Shown here in pieces: positions 1 to 8,673 of a DNA stretch of 64,000 bases. The stretch comes from Sphingomonas sp. BT-65 (lineage in GTDB: Bacteria; Pseudomonadota; Alphaproteobacteria; Sphingomonadales; Sphingomonadaceae), in NCBI RefSeq assembly GCF_026107375.2, contig NZ_JAPCIA010000001.1:2108001-2172000 (forward strand). The letters are read 5' to 3'. Within the stretch, counting starts at the first letter, position 1. Every line of letters begins with the position of its first letter. The position numbers and the translations under genes were made by a program. Under the pieces are notes generated by a model, which searched no databases, was not told the origin of the DNA, and saw only the letters and a list, made by a program, of their open reading frames with translations.

Positions 1-783
1 GTCCTTCAGCAGCAGGTCGCTCGCGCATGCCGGCTGACCATCGACGCGGTTGTACGCGCACATGATCGATCCCGCGCGCGCCTCGACGATCGCCGCGCGG
101 AATGCGGGCAGATAGGTGTCTTCAAGATCATAGGGCGAGACGTAGAAATTGTCGTGGTGGCGCGTAGCCTCGGGCCCGCTGTGAACCGCGAAATGCTTCG
201 GCGTGGCGATCACATGCGGGCGGTCCGGATCGGGGCCCTGCATCCCGCGGATGAAGGCCTTGCCGATCTCCGCCGTCAGGAACGGATCCTCGCCATAGGT
301 TTCCTGCCCGCGTCCCCAGCGCGGATCGCGGAAGATGTTGATGTTGGGAGACCAGGTGTCGAGCCCGGTCCCGATCCGCCCCAACCGCCCGGTCTGCCGG
401 GCCAGCGTATGGAAGGCGCGCACCTCCATGCTGATTACGCCGGCGACCTGTCCCACCAGCGGCGCGTCGAACGTCGCGGCCAGGCCCACGGGCTCGGGGA
501 AGTTGGTCGTGGGGATGGGCCCCAACGCACCGTGCAGCGACTCCGTCCACCAATTATACGCCGGGATCTCCAGCCTGGGAATCGCGGGCGCCGTATTGAG
601 GAGCTGGGGCAGCTTTTCCTCGATCGTCATCTTCGCCACGAGTTCACGCGCGAGGCGGATCGCCTCGTCCGGCTGCGCACGCTCCTCCTGCGGCGCCGAA
701 GGCGACGGCGCGGCTTGCGCGGCGGAGAACGCCGTCGCCAAACTCAGCGATGCGAAGATCACGCGCCAAACCGCCACGCCCAT
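1..783 (-). CDS. Glycoside hydrolase family 3 beta-glycosidase, N-terminal part (cut by window edge)
   Basis: The 261 visible codons begin with a signal peptide ending near AAQAAPSPS, so the enzyme is probably exported. The GH3 N-terminal barrel then follows: LVAKMTIEEKLPQL, YNWWTESLHG, WSPNINIFRDPRWGRGQETYGEDP, then KHFAVHSGPEATRH. The YNWWTESLHG and KHF(A)xHSGPE signatures fit the beta-xylosidase/beta-glucosidase branch of GH3. The catalytic Asp and the C-terminal domain lie beyond the edge. The start is set by a GGGAGGAG ribosome-binding site. Together with the halogenase and TBDR just upstream on the same strand, it suggests an oligosaccharide-degrading locus. Exact specificity cannot be read from this half. 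Confidence 0.9.
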   Translation of the reverse strand, partial: MGVAVWRVIFASLSLATAFSAAQAAPSPSAPQEERAQPDEAIRLARELVAKMTIEEKLPQLLNTAPAIPRLEIPAYNWWTESLHGALGPIPTTNFPEPVGLAATFDAPLVGQVAGVISMEVRAFHTLARQTGRLGRIGTGLDTWSPNINIFRDPRWGRGQETYGEDPFLTAEIGKAFIRGMQGPDPDRPHVIATPKHFAVHSGPEATRHHDNFYVSPYDLEDTYLPAFRAAIVEARAGSIMCAYNRVDGQPACASDLLLKD

Positions 784-837
784 ATGCGTCTCCTCCCTCT
801 CGCGGCGCCGGGGCGCCCTTTCGCGCTCAACGCGCGG

Positions 838-2376
838 TCATACCGGCTGCATGCCGTGCCGGCCGATCTTCTCGAGCAGCTCGCGATGGCGCGGCAGGCC
901 GGCCATCAGGCGCGCGGTCTGGGTGCGGTTCTCCCGCCAGGCGCGCCGGGCGAGTTCGGCATCGGCATCGCTAGCACCCCGTTGCACCTGGGTGCGGTGC
1001 CCCATGCCGTAGAGGACATATTGATAGCTCGCCGCCGGGAAGACCTCTTCCGCACGATCGAATTCGTCGTGCAGCCACGGCGCCTGATATTTCCACAGCT
1101 CCATCAGCCCCTGGAGCCGATCGGGGATCGTTTCGGGGCGCCTGTTGTCGCGCCAGAAGTCGCTGTCGGCGCGCTGAGTCAGCGCATAATGGAGCTTTAG
1201 GAAATCGATGATCCGTCCCCATCGATAGTGTGTCGTCTCGTTGTAGCGCCGAGCGAGGAAGTCCATCACGTCGCGATTGGGTGGAAGCTGTTCGGCGATC
1301 ATCTTCGCCGACAATTCGATCAGGACGATGGCCGACGCCTCAAGCGGCTCCAGGAAGCCGGCGGCCAATCCGACCGCCACGACATTCCCCTTCCAGAAGG
1401 TCTCGCGATGTCCTGAGCGGATCGGGATACGGCGGACGGTCAAACCCTCCGCCGCCGGGCCGATATAGGCGCGCAGCTCGCGTTCGGCTTCCTCCGCGCT
1501 GATGTGGCTGCTCGAGAACACATGGCCCACACCACGCCGCGTTGGCAGGCCAATGTCCCAGATCCAGCCGGCCGACTGCGCGGTCGAGATGGTGTGGCAC
1601 GCGACCGGATCGTCCGGATCGTCATAGGGCACCTGAACCGCCAGCGCGGTGTCGCAGAAGAGCACGTCGTTGCATTCGCGGAACGGAACGCCCATCGCCT
1701 GGCCGATCAGGAGCGCCCGGAAGCCGGTGCAATCGACGAACAGGTCGCCCTCGACGACAGGCCCTTGCGCGGTCTCCAGCGCCGCCACGTCGCCGTTCTC
1801 CGACATGCGGACATCGGTCACATCGGCCAGGACATGGTGCACGCCCAGCGTTTCGCAGCAATGCTGCTGCAGGAAGCTCGAGAATTTCCCGGCATCGAGG
1901 TGATAGGCGTAGTTGGCGACCGCCTCATATTCCGGCGTGGCGATGGTCTTGGGCGCAAGGCCCTCCTCGCACAGCTGCCCCTGCGGCGTCACCGCGTCGC
2001 AGAAACTGCCTTCGCCATCGGCCAGCCAATGCGGCGCGAGATTCACGCGCGCGAAACTCTGGGGCAGCATGAGCGGGTGATAATAGCCGTCGTCCGGCGC
2101 ACCCGTCGCCCATCGGTTGAAGCGCGCGCCCTGCTTGAACGCGGCATCGCAACGGCGAAAGAAATCCGTTTCGCGAACGCCGATCCGGCGAAGCGTGGTG
2201 CGCAGCGTTGGCCAGGTGCCCTCGCCGACGCCAATGATCGGAACATTGGGCGATTCGATGAGAGTCACGCTGAAGCCGTGAGGCCTCCGCCCCTGATGAC
2301 GGGCGGCGATAACGCCGGCAGTAAGCCAGCCCGCCGTACCGCCCCCGACGATGACGATGCGCTTCACCTGCTGCAT
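838..2376 (-). CDS. Flavin-dependent tryptophan halogenase family protein (PF04820)
   Basis: A 512-residue FAD-dependent protein of the PrnA/RebH superfamily. Visible hallmarks are the dinucleotide-binding GGGTAGW at residues 11-17, the conserved lysine K81 in FKQGARF that corresponds to the hypohalous-acid-carrying Lys of PrnA, and GWIWDIGLPTRRGVGHV, which matches WxWxIP except that Gly replaces Pro. No secondary-metabolite genes are nearby. Instead it follows a TBDR and sits opposite SapC and cupin genes, a combination typical of sphingomonads, Caulobacter and Xanthomonas. Its real substrate is unknown and indole halogenation should not be assumed. It is separated from the receptor by about 60 bases and probably co-transcribed with it. 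Confidence 0.9.
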   Translation of the reverse strand: MQQVKRIVIVGGGTAGWLTAGVIAARHQGRRPHGFSVTLIESPNVPIIGVGEGTWPTLRTTLRRIGVRETDFFRRCDAAFKQGARFNRWATGAPDDGYYHPLMLPQSFARVNLAPHWLADGEGSFCDAVTPQGQLCEEGLAPKTIATPEYEAVANYAYHLDAGKFSSFLQQHCCETLGVHHVLADVTDVRMSENGDVAALETAQGPVVEGDLFVDCTGFRALLIGQAMGVPFRECNDVLFCDTALAVQVPYDDPDDPVACHTISTAQSAGWIWDIGLPTRRGVGHVFSSSHISAEEAERELRAYIGPAAEGLTVRRIPIRSGHRETFWKGNVVAVGLAAGFLEPLEASAIVLIELSAKMIAEQLPPNRDVMDFLARRYNETTHYRWGRIIDFLKLHYALTQRADSDFWRDNRRPETIPDRLQGLMELWKYQAPWLHDEFDRAEEVFPAASYQYVLYGMGHRTQVQRGASDADAELARRAWRENRTQTARLMAGLPRHRELLEKIGRHGMQPV

Positions 2377-2439
2377 GGGACCCCAGTCGAAAAAGGGGAC
2401 AGGGCGCAGATGGACCGCGCCCCGCCCATCAGGGGAGCC

Positions 2440-5436
2440 CTAATAGCGGAAACGCAGCCCGAGCGTGTAGCGCCGCCCGTAATCGAATACGTCCAGCATC
2501 TGGTTCGAAAAGCGCCCATGCGTGCTCTGCTGGTTATTGGTGATGTTCAACGCCTCGGCAAAGACGCTGAAATTCCTGTTGAAGTCATAGCTCGTGCTCA
2601 GATCGATCTGGAAGCTCTCGTCAACGAAGGTCGGCTCCGCACCGAACGAACCGGTATTCTGGTTCTGGCCGAACTGGAGCAGATATTCGTCACGCCAGTT
2701 GACCGCCGCGCGGATCTGAAACCCGTCCTTGTCGTAGAAGCCGACGAAGTTGGCGGAGTTGGCAAGACCCGTGACCGCGAACCCGGTCTGCGAGAGATCC
2801 TGGTCGTCATACGGCCGGTTGGTGTTGACGAAGGTGGCGTTGGCCTGGAAGCCGAAGCCCGAATCCCCGAACACATGCTGCCACGCGAATTCGATGCCGC
2901 GAACCGTGGCGTCCGGCCCGTTGACCTGCTGGGTGACCGAGAAGATCGCAGGCCGGCCGGTCGTGGGATCGATGACGCCGTTAATCTCCTGCGTGGTCAC
3001 GCCGCCGATGATGAAGTTGCTGACGTTCTTGAGGAAGGCGTTGACCGAGAGATAGGAGTTCCTCTGGTAATACCATTCGGCGGCGAGATCGAAATTGTCG
3101 GCCAGATAAGGCCGCAGATTCGGGTTGCCGCCGTTGGCGGTCAGCGCGCCGATACGCTGGCCGGACCCTACGTTCAGCACCGGATTGAGCAGGTTGAGCG
3201 CTGGCCGCGTCAGCGTTCGCGAGGCGCTCAAGCGGACCAGGAACTTCGGCGTGATCTCGAGCCGGGCGTCCACGCTCGGAAGCAGATAGGAATAGCTGCT
3301 GCTGTTCTCGATCGGCTGGGTCGGTCCATAGGACACGGTGAGCAGTGTCGGGTCCGCCGTGCTGGTGGCGATCGACGTCGGCAACCGGCCCTGACCGGTC
3401 GAGCGGAGGTTCGTGGTCTCGTTGCGCACCCCTGCGTTGAAGTGGAACGGCATGCCCGCGATCTCGGTCTTGAAATTGACCCGCAGGAAAAGCGACCAGG
3501 TTCGCTCGCGCACGTTCATGACGCTTCCGGGATCGATCTGCTCATCGAAGGTGCCGGTGAACCCGTTGACCGAACCATAGTTGAACCCGGGAATGACCTG
3601 TGTCTGCGGATTTCCGAGGCTCGTCAGATAATTCTGATAGGCAACCGGGCTGAACAGGAACACCGACGGCGGCAGGCTGCCCGAATAGCCGGGAATGAAA
3701 TCAGCTAGGCTGATGCTGCCCTCGTACAGGGAAGCTGGCAGCGGCGCGATGCCGGTGGTTCGTCCAGACGGCGTGCCGTAACCGGCATAGGCCTGCCAGA
3801 AATTGTTGGTGAACGTGCTCTGGTTCAGGAAGTCGAACGTATCCTGATAGAACTGACCGCCAAATTTGACGGTGAGGTCATCCTGCTCCCAGGTGCCCGC
3901 GGCGCGGAACTGCCACAATTCATCGGTATTGCGCTGGGTCTGGTTGACGGTGACGTGCGAGCCGATCAGCGCCTGGTTTGCCCAGGCTGCCGCATTGCCG
4001 GCCGGTCCGAAATTGGCGATGGACGGGAACGCATCCTTGCTGTCGCCATCGACAATAAACTGCAAGTTGGTGCCCAGCGCGCCGCCATAGCCGATATCGG
4101 CGTTGAGGCTTCCGACGTGATCGCCCGGATTGCGCCAGCTCTTGGCATAGGCGCCATCGACCTCGAAGCTCAGATTTTCCGATGCATCGATCTTGATGTT
4201 CAGGCCAGTCTGATTGGTCTTGAGAATTTCCTTGTTCAGCGCGGAGGTGAAGTCCGTCGGGCTGCCTGCCTGGGTGAAATTGACGGCCGTGCCATTTTCA
4301 TCCTGCTCGACATTGCGCAGATCGGTCTGGTTGAACCAGACGCCGAACGCGTAATTCTCCGAAACGACTTCCTGGCGAGAGAAGTTGTTGTCCAGCGTGA
4401 CCATGATGCCATCGGAGGGCTGCCATTGCAGCGCGAGTCGCGCATCGATCCGCTCGTCGCTTACGCGCTGCTGCTCCGCGCCATATTGCTGGGGGAACCA
4501 GCCCGGAACGGTGCGCGCGTCCGACGCGGCCACACCGGGGCCGGGATTCGCCGGGGCGCAGGTCGGGGCTGTGCTTCCCGCAAGCTGGCACGGTGCGAAA
4601 TTGCCGCCCGGCCAACCGTTGACGAAGACCCGGTTGGTGTCCGTGTCGCGCCGCGTATAGATGACGTTGGCCAGCACGCCGAACTTGTCGTTGAACGTGT
4701 TGCTGACGAGAAGCCCCGCCGTGGGAACGATCTTCCCGGCGCGGTCCTGGATCGAGCCGGAGGCCGTGGCCGCGACGCGGAAGCCGGGCCGATCGAACGG
4801 CTTCGGAAACTGGATATCGACCGTCGCGCCGATCGCGCTTGCGGAAAGCGACACGTCCGGCGTCTTCAGAACGCTCAGCTGACCGATGAAATCGACACCG
4901 ACCGTACTGAAGTCGATCTGGCGCCCGCCGGTCGCGGTCGAGATGCGCCGCCCGTCATACAGGGTGGTATTGAAGTCGCCGCCGAAACCGCGAACCGTAA
5001 TGCCGGTCGGCTCGCCGCGCGCACCGCTACGTTGGATCGACACGCCCGGAAGGCGCTGGAGCGAGGCCGCGACGTTCGAATCGGGGAACTTGCCGATATC
5101 CTCGGCCGAGATCACGTCGACCACGCCGGGCGACGTCCGCTTGACGTCCAGGTTGCGCTGCAGCGAGCCGCGCAAGCCGGTGATGACGATCTCGTCGGTC
5201 TGGGTTTGTCTGGCTCGGTCGTCCGCCGGGGCGGGATCGGCTTCCTGGACCGTGGCCGAAGGCGTTGTGGATCCTCCCGCCAGGGGCTGAGTCGCTGGAC
5301 CGGTGGAGGCATCGCCGCCGTCCCGCGCTACGGCCGGAGCCGCCCATGCCAGCGCCATGGCGCTCGTCGCACAGCCCAATGAAAGAATGTTAGCGCTAAC
5401 AATCGAGCTGGTTCGTGCAGGCTTAGCCTTTAACAT
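2440..5436 (-). CDS. TonB-dependent outer-membrane receptor
   Basis: A 998-residue receptor. The signal peptide ends near APAVARDGG, the TonB-box-like DEIVITGLRGS is followed by the plug signatures DIGKFPDSNVAASLQRLPGV and ITVRGFGGDFN, and a 22-strand-type barrel ends in the aromatic LGLRFRY. I chose the ATG preceded by GGAGAGGAGAAGGGGC rather than an in-frame ATG 29 codons upstream that has no ribosome site. Neighbouring GH3 and halogenase genes suggest a carbohydrate or glycoside ligand. A promoter with a LacI-type palindrome over its -10 lies about 130 bases upstream, and a second perfect palindrome overlaps the signal-peptide codons, so repression is likely. The ligand itself is not readable. 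Confidence 0.93.
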   Translation of the reverse strand: MLKAKPARTSSIVSANILSLGCATSAMALAWAAPAVARDGGDASTGPATQPLAGGSTTPSATVQEADPAPADDRARQTQTDEIVITGLRGSLQRNLDVKRTSPGVVDVISAEDIGKFPDSNVAASLQRLPGVSIQRSGARGEPTGITVRGFGGDFNTTLYDGRRISTATGGRQIDFSTVGVDFIGQLSVLKTPDVSLSASAIGATVDIQFPKPFDRPGFRVAATASGSIQDRAGKIVPTAGLLVSNTFNDKFGVLANVIYTRRDTDTNRVFVNGWPGGNFAPCQLAGSTAPTCAPANPGPGVAASDARTVPGWFPQQYGAEQQRVSDERIDARLALQWQPSDGIMVTLDNNFSRQEVVSENYAFGVWFNQTDLRNVEQDENGTAVNFTQAGSPTDFTSALNKEILKTNQTGLNIKIDASENLSFEVDGAYAKSWRNPGDHVGSLNADIGYGGALGTNLQFIVDGDSKDAFPSIANFGPAGNAAAWANQALIGSHVTVNQTQRNTDELWQFRAAGTWEQDDLTVKFGGQFYQDTFDFLNQSTFTNNFWQAYAGYGTPSGRTTGIAPLPASLYEGSISLADFIPGYSGSLPPSVFLFSPVAYQNYLTSLGNPQTQVIPGFNYGSVNGFTGTFDEQIDPGSVMNVRERTWSLFLRVNFKTEIAGMPFHFNAGVRNETTNLRSTGQGRLPTSIATSTADPTLLTVSYGPTQPIENSSSYSYLLPSVDARLEITPKFLVRLSASRTLTRPALNLLNPVLNVGSGQRIGALTANGGNPNLRPYLADNFDLAAEWYYQRNSYLSVNAFLKNVSNFIIGGVTTQEINGVIDPTTGRPAIFSVTQQVNGPDATVRGIEFAWQHVFGDSGFGFQANATFVNTNRPYDDQDLSQTGFAVTGLANSANFVGFYDKDGFQIRAAVNWRDEYLLQFGQNQNTGSFGAEPTFVDESFQIDLSTSYDFNRNFSVFAEALNITNNQQSTHGRFSNQMLDVFDYGRRYTLGLRFRY
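5388..5401. promoter_or_regulatory. Intragenic LacI-type operator, perfect palindrome TGTTAGCGCTAACA
   Basis: A perfect 14-bp palindrome centred on GCGC. It lies inside the signal-peptide codons of the TonB receptor, 36-49 bases after the start codon. It matches the core of the palindromes at 5557, 12424, 46795 and 48519. An operator downstream of the start could act as a roadblock or as a looping partner for the upstream site. Binding is inferred from the pattern only. Confidence 0.65.
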
Positions 5437-5556
5437 GCCCCTTCTCCTCTCCCGGCCGCCCCTTATGTCGAGTTGGGCTGACCTTATCCCCAACGCGCTT
5501 GCGTGAGCCCTGCAGTGTTCCATCGGAGGATGGACAATTCGGGCCTGTGCCGTCAG

Positions 5557-5593
5557 GTTAGCGCTACCATACCCTAATCAGTAACAAACGCAA
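5557..5593 (-). promoter_or_regulatory. Probable receptor promoter with overlapping LacI-type operator
   Basis: The palindrome-like GTTAGCGCTACC (5557-5568, one mismatch) overlaps a minus-strand TATGGT (5566-5571) that could serve as -10. TTGCGT (5588-5593) lies 16 bases upstream as a -35. Occupancy by a LacI-family repressor would block this promoter. It also lies between the receptor and the divergent SapC gene and might affect both. Confidence 0.55.
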
Positions 5594-5662
5594 GCTTTTG
5601 TCGGAGTATCTGATTTCATGTAATCTGCCGCTGTGGAACGTGGTGAAAATGGGGATAAGTGA

Positions 5663-6346
5663 ATGGGAAATCTGGAGTTTCTGGACCCCCAAGCCCATGC
5701 GAACCTCCGTCTGGACACGCGCAACGCCGCAAATCGAAACTTTGTGCAGATCGTGGCATGCGAGTTCCTGCCGGCCATGCACGACTACCCGATTCTGTTC
5801 ACGAAGAATCCCGGGTCCGGCGCCTTTTATGCGGGTGCGGTCATGGGGTTGGAGCCCGGACAGAATCTCCTCGCGAATGACGGCCTCCTCCTTGGCTATC
5901 GCCCCGCTGATCTCGTGCGGCAGGGCTTTTTCCTCTCGGACGGGAAGATCGCGATCGATCCAGACGAGCTCGTCTTCGCTGCCGATGGGGAGCCGCTTTT
6001 CGATGCCGCCGGACAACCGAGCGAGACGCTCAAGCGGGTTCAGCAGGCGATGCACACACTGCATCACGGGCTGCCCGAGACCAGCGCGATCATCGATCGC
6101 TTCCTTGCCCATCGCTTGATCGAGCCGATCGACATCACGCTCGATTTCGACGACGGCGGCAGGCTGCGGCTGGAGGGGCTTTACTCCGTCAGTCTCGATT
6201 CGTTGCACGCGTTGCCGGACGACGTTGCTCTCGATCTTTTCCGGCGAGGCGATCTTCAGATCGCCTATGCGCAAGCGGCATCAATCCAACATATTCGGCG
6301 CTTGGCGCGCATGCGTAACGATCGCCTGTTCGCCGGCCTCACATGA
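5663..6346 (+). CDS. SapC family protein (PF07277)
   Basis: A 227-residue protein resembling the SapC family: an N-terminal region with HDYPILFTKNP, then GAFYAGAVMGLEPGQNLL and YRPADLVRQGFF, ending in a helical C-terminus. SapC was first linked to Campylobacter S-layer loci, but homologues in proteobacteria recur next to TonB receptors, JmjC/cupin proteins and halogenase-like flavoproteins without a settled role. No signal peptide is visible. Its stop overlaps the next start (ATGA), so the two are translationally coupled. It diverges from the TonB receptor across an operator-bearing intergenic region. Confidence 0.85.
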   Translation: MGNLEFLDPQAHANLRLDTRNAANRNFVQIVACEFLPAMHDYPILFTKNPGSGAFYAGAVMGLEPGQNLLANDGLLLGYRPADLVRQGFFLSDGKIAIDPDELVFAADGEPLFDAAGQPSETLKRVQQAMHTLHHGLPETSAIIDRFLAHRLIEPIDITLDFDDGGRLRLEGLYSVSLDSLHALPDDVALDLFRRGDLQIAYAQAASIQHIRRLARMRNDRLFAGLT

Positions 6347-7353
6347 CCGTCGCGCTGCCCATAGCCGACGCGGATGGACTTACCGACTACGCGGCGTTCC
6401 GCGCCCGTATCATGGCTCCCGGCCGGCCCGTCCTACTGCCAGGCGCGGCGAGATCCTGGCCACTGCTGTCCGGAACCGGCGCGAACGGCGTGATCGAGAT
6501 GCTCAACCGCTTCGATGCGGGAAGCGAGGCCGAAATCTTCGTCGGCAAGGCCGAGATCGAAGGACGTTATGATTACGCCCCCGCGCTCGCCGGGTTCAAC
6601 TTCACCCGCGAGAATGTCGCCGTCGCCAAGGGCCTGCGGCGTATCGCCGATAGGGCCGGTGGGGACGACGGCGAGACGATCTATATGGGCTCGTTGCGGT
6701 CGGAACGACATTTTCCGGGCATCGAGGCATTCACCCGCCTCCCCTTCGTCCCTGACACGGTGAAGCCGCGATTCTGGATCGGGCACGCCTCACGCGTCGC
6801 CTGTCACTACGACACGATGGATAATGTGGCGTGCGTCGCGGCCGGCAGGCGTCGGTTTACCCTCTACCCGCCCGAAGCGATCGCCGATCTCTATGTCGGT
6901 CCAATCGATCGCACCATAGCGGGCCAACCCATTAGCCTGTCCGCCGCCAGCGCGCCGGGCGACCCGCGCTTTCCCCGCTTCGAAGCGATACGCGATTCCG
7001 CCTTGGTGTCGGAACTCGAGGCGGGCGATGCGATCTATATTCCCAAGCTCTGGTGGCATCAGGTCGAGGCGCTGGATGATCTCAATGTCTTGGTCAATTT
7101 CTGGTGGGACGGATTCGCCGCCGGCTCCGATCCCCCCTATGCGGCGATGCTGCTCGCGATGATCACCCTAGCCGAACGACCAGCGAGTGAACGCGCGGCC
7201 TGGCGCGCCTGGTTCGATCATTATGTGTTCCGGCTTCATGGGCATCCACTCGCCTTTCTTCAGGAGGAGCAGCGCGGCATTCTCGGCCCATTGGCTGGTG
7301 GGAACTATCAGCGCATTCGGATGATCGTCATGCGCCTGCTGCGGGGCGGCTGA
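6343..7353 (+). CDS. Cupin-8 / JmjC-like Fe(II)-2-oxoglutarate oxygenase family protein (PF13621)
   Basis: A 336-residue cytosolic protein with the double-stranded beta-helix of cupin-8 (FIH/JmjC-like) oxygenases. The likely iron ligands are H155 and D157 in CHYDTMDN and H239 in IPKLWWHQVEAL. The family typically hydroxylates protein side chains, but the substrate here is unknown. It overlaps SapC by four bases. Co-occurrence with a flavoprotein halogenase suggests both enzymes act on the same molecule, possibly a receptor-linked peptide or an imported ligand. That is speculation from context. Confidence 0.85.
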   Translation: MTVALPIADADGLTDYAAFRARIMAPGRPVLLPGAARSWPLLSGTGANGVIEMLNRFDAGSEAEIFVGKAEIEGRYDYAPALAGFNFTRENVAVAKGLRRIADRAGGDDGETIYMGSLRSERHFPGIEAFTRLPFVPDTVKPRFWIGHASRVACHYDTMDNVACVAAGRRRFTLYPPEAIADLYVGPIDRTIAGQPISLSAASAPGDPRFPRFEAIRDSALVSELEAGDAIYIPKLWWHQVEALDDLNVLVNFWWDGFAAGSDPPYAAMLLAMITLAERPASERAAWRAWFDHYVFRLHGHPLAFLQEEQRGILGPLAGGNYQRIRMIVMRLLRGG

Positions 7354-7487
7354 TTAAGCGTCCGCAGCATCGGCCTCATGCTCGAGGTTTTACGGTCGGC
7401 TCATCTGCGCCGTTCCTTCACCGCCACTTAGCTTCAGACGCAGAGAACCAGCTCGCTCGCTACGGCGTCAGCTGTTGTGACCGGGTC

Positions 7488-7754
7488 TCAACCGAGCGCG
7501 ATCCGGTCCAGGGACCCGGCTACGATGGCCACCTGGGTACGGCTGCGGACCTTCAGCTTGCGCATAAGCGCCGTCATGTGCGCCTTGACGGTGGACTCGG
7601 CGATGCCGAGCTCGAACGCGATCTGCTTGTTCATCAGGCCCGAGTGCACGCCCTGAAGAACCTTGAGCTGCGTGGGAGTGAGTTTGGCCGGGAAATCGGG
7701 GGCGGCCCCGTTGCAATCATAGCCAAGGCCGGCTTGCGCGAAATGCATGCTCAT
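7488..7754 (-). CDS. Orphan LuxR-type (GerE) helix-turn-helix protein
   Basis: An 88-residue protein made almost entirely of a GerE/LuxR DNA-binding domain (LTPTQLKVLQGVHSGLMNKQ, then IAESTVKAHMTALMRKLKV). It lacks the receiver or autoinducer domain of normal family members. A strong AGGAGG ribosome site fixes the start, and no receiver-like sequence lies upstream, so it is a stand-alone gene rather than a decayed fragment. It diverges from the GntR regulator across a region holding a 27-bp palindrome. It may be a constitutive regulator or may interfere with full-length LuxR proteins. The target is unknown. Confidence 0.8.
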   Translation of the reverse strand: MSMHFAQAGLGYDCNGAAPDFPAKLTPTQLKVLQGVHSGLMNKQIAFELGIAESTVKAHMTALMRKLKVRSRTQVAIVAGSLDRIALG

Positions 7755-7897
7755 CGATCATCCTCCTCTCGCGGACGGATAGCTGATCTGACGCCAGCAC
7801 CAATTGCCGCAACCGAAGCTTTAGGAGGATTGGTCCGACAGATTCAAGTGCATATTTGGACTTATGACCAGGAATATCGGAGTTGAGACGCGTTTTC

Positions 7898-7924
7898 GGC
7901 ACAATCTGTCGGACAGATTGTGCC
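7898..7924. promoter_or_regulatory. 27-bp perfect palindrome, likely GntR/FCD operator
   Basis: Two 13-base arms (GGCACAATCTGTC and its complement) surround a single central G. The core CTGTCGGACAG contains the GT-N3-AC arrangement typical of FadR-subfamily operators. A related site, GGTCCGACAGATT, occurs at 7832-7844. Both sit between the orphan LuxR gene and the GntR gene, so autoregulation is the simplest reading. Confidence 0.7.
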
Positions 7925-7995
7925 AGGCCCTTCCGATTGCCCTTGCTCCGGAACGGCGTCCATAGGATAGGTGCGCGATAAAGGAGGGGCGACCC

Positions 7996-8673
7996 ATGAG
8001 CCACGCAAGGTTGGCCGATCGCGCCTATGCGGGCATCGTCGAGCTTATCAATTCGCAGTCGCTGCAGGTCGGCGACCGGCTCCCGTCCGAATCGGGTCTG
8101 GCCGAAATGCTGGGCGTGTCGCGCACCATCGTGCGGGAGGCGCTGGCGCGGCTGACATCCGACGGCTTCACCGAGACGCGACGCGGTGCGGGCTCGTACG
8201 TCAAGAGCCGCCCTTCAGACCGCCTTGCGGCCTTTATGCCCTGGGCGGAGATGCCGACCACCATGGGCAGCTACGAGGTGCGGCTGGTGCTGGAGGCGGA
8301 GGCGGCCCGACTTGCAGCCCAGCGCCGTTCCAGCGAAGCGATGGCCGAGATCGAGCAGGCGCTGGAAAATCTGCGCGGGGCGTTGCTGTCGAGTGCGCCG
8401 GCCCATGAGGAGGACCTCGCCTTTCACCGTTGCGTCGCCGAGGCAACCGCGAACGATGCCTTCGTCGCCGCCTTCAATGCGCTGGAGAATGATATCGACA
8501 GGATCATGCGGGCGGGCGTCGACATCTCCCGGTCGCGCGCGCCCGAGGTGATCGAAACCATGATGCGGGAGCATGAGACGATCGTCGAGGCAATCCGCGT
8601 GCAGGATCCAGAAGGTGCAGCGCTCGCCATGCGCTGGCACCTTTGGGAGGGACGCAAGCGGCTTATGCCCTGA
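7996..8673 (+). CDS. GntR-family transcriptional regulator, FadR/FCD subfamily
   Basis: A 225-residue regulator. The winged helix is at residues 5-70 (GDRLPSESGLAEMLGVSRTI, then VREALARL). The FCD effector domain follows, with metal-ligand candidates in EEDLAFHRCVAEA, EHETIVEAI and MRWHLWEG. FCD regulators generally sense carboxylic or sugar acids. Placement beside gluconokinase and the glycan locus suggests gluconate or a related aldonate as effector. The start has a GGAGGGGCG ribosome site. Its 3' end overlaps the convergent gluconokinase gene by 11 bases. Confidence 0.9.
   Translation: MSHARLADRAYAGIVELINSQSLQVGDRLPSESGLAEMLGVSRTIVREALARLTSDGFTETRRGAGSYVKSRPSDRLAAFMPWAEMPTTMGSYEVRLVLEAEAARLAAQRRSSEAMAEIEQALENLRGALLSSAPAHEEDLAFHRCVAEATANDAFVAAFNALENDIDRIMRAGVDISRSRAPEVIETMMREHETIVEAIRVQDPEGAALAMRWHLWEGRKRLMP

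Noticed and set aside
838..2376. Halogenated natural-product biosynthetic cluster
   Set aside because: No NRPS, PKS, indole or flavin-reductase genes surround the halogenase-like gene. The context is carbohydrate uptake.
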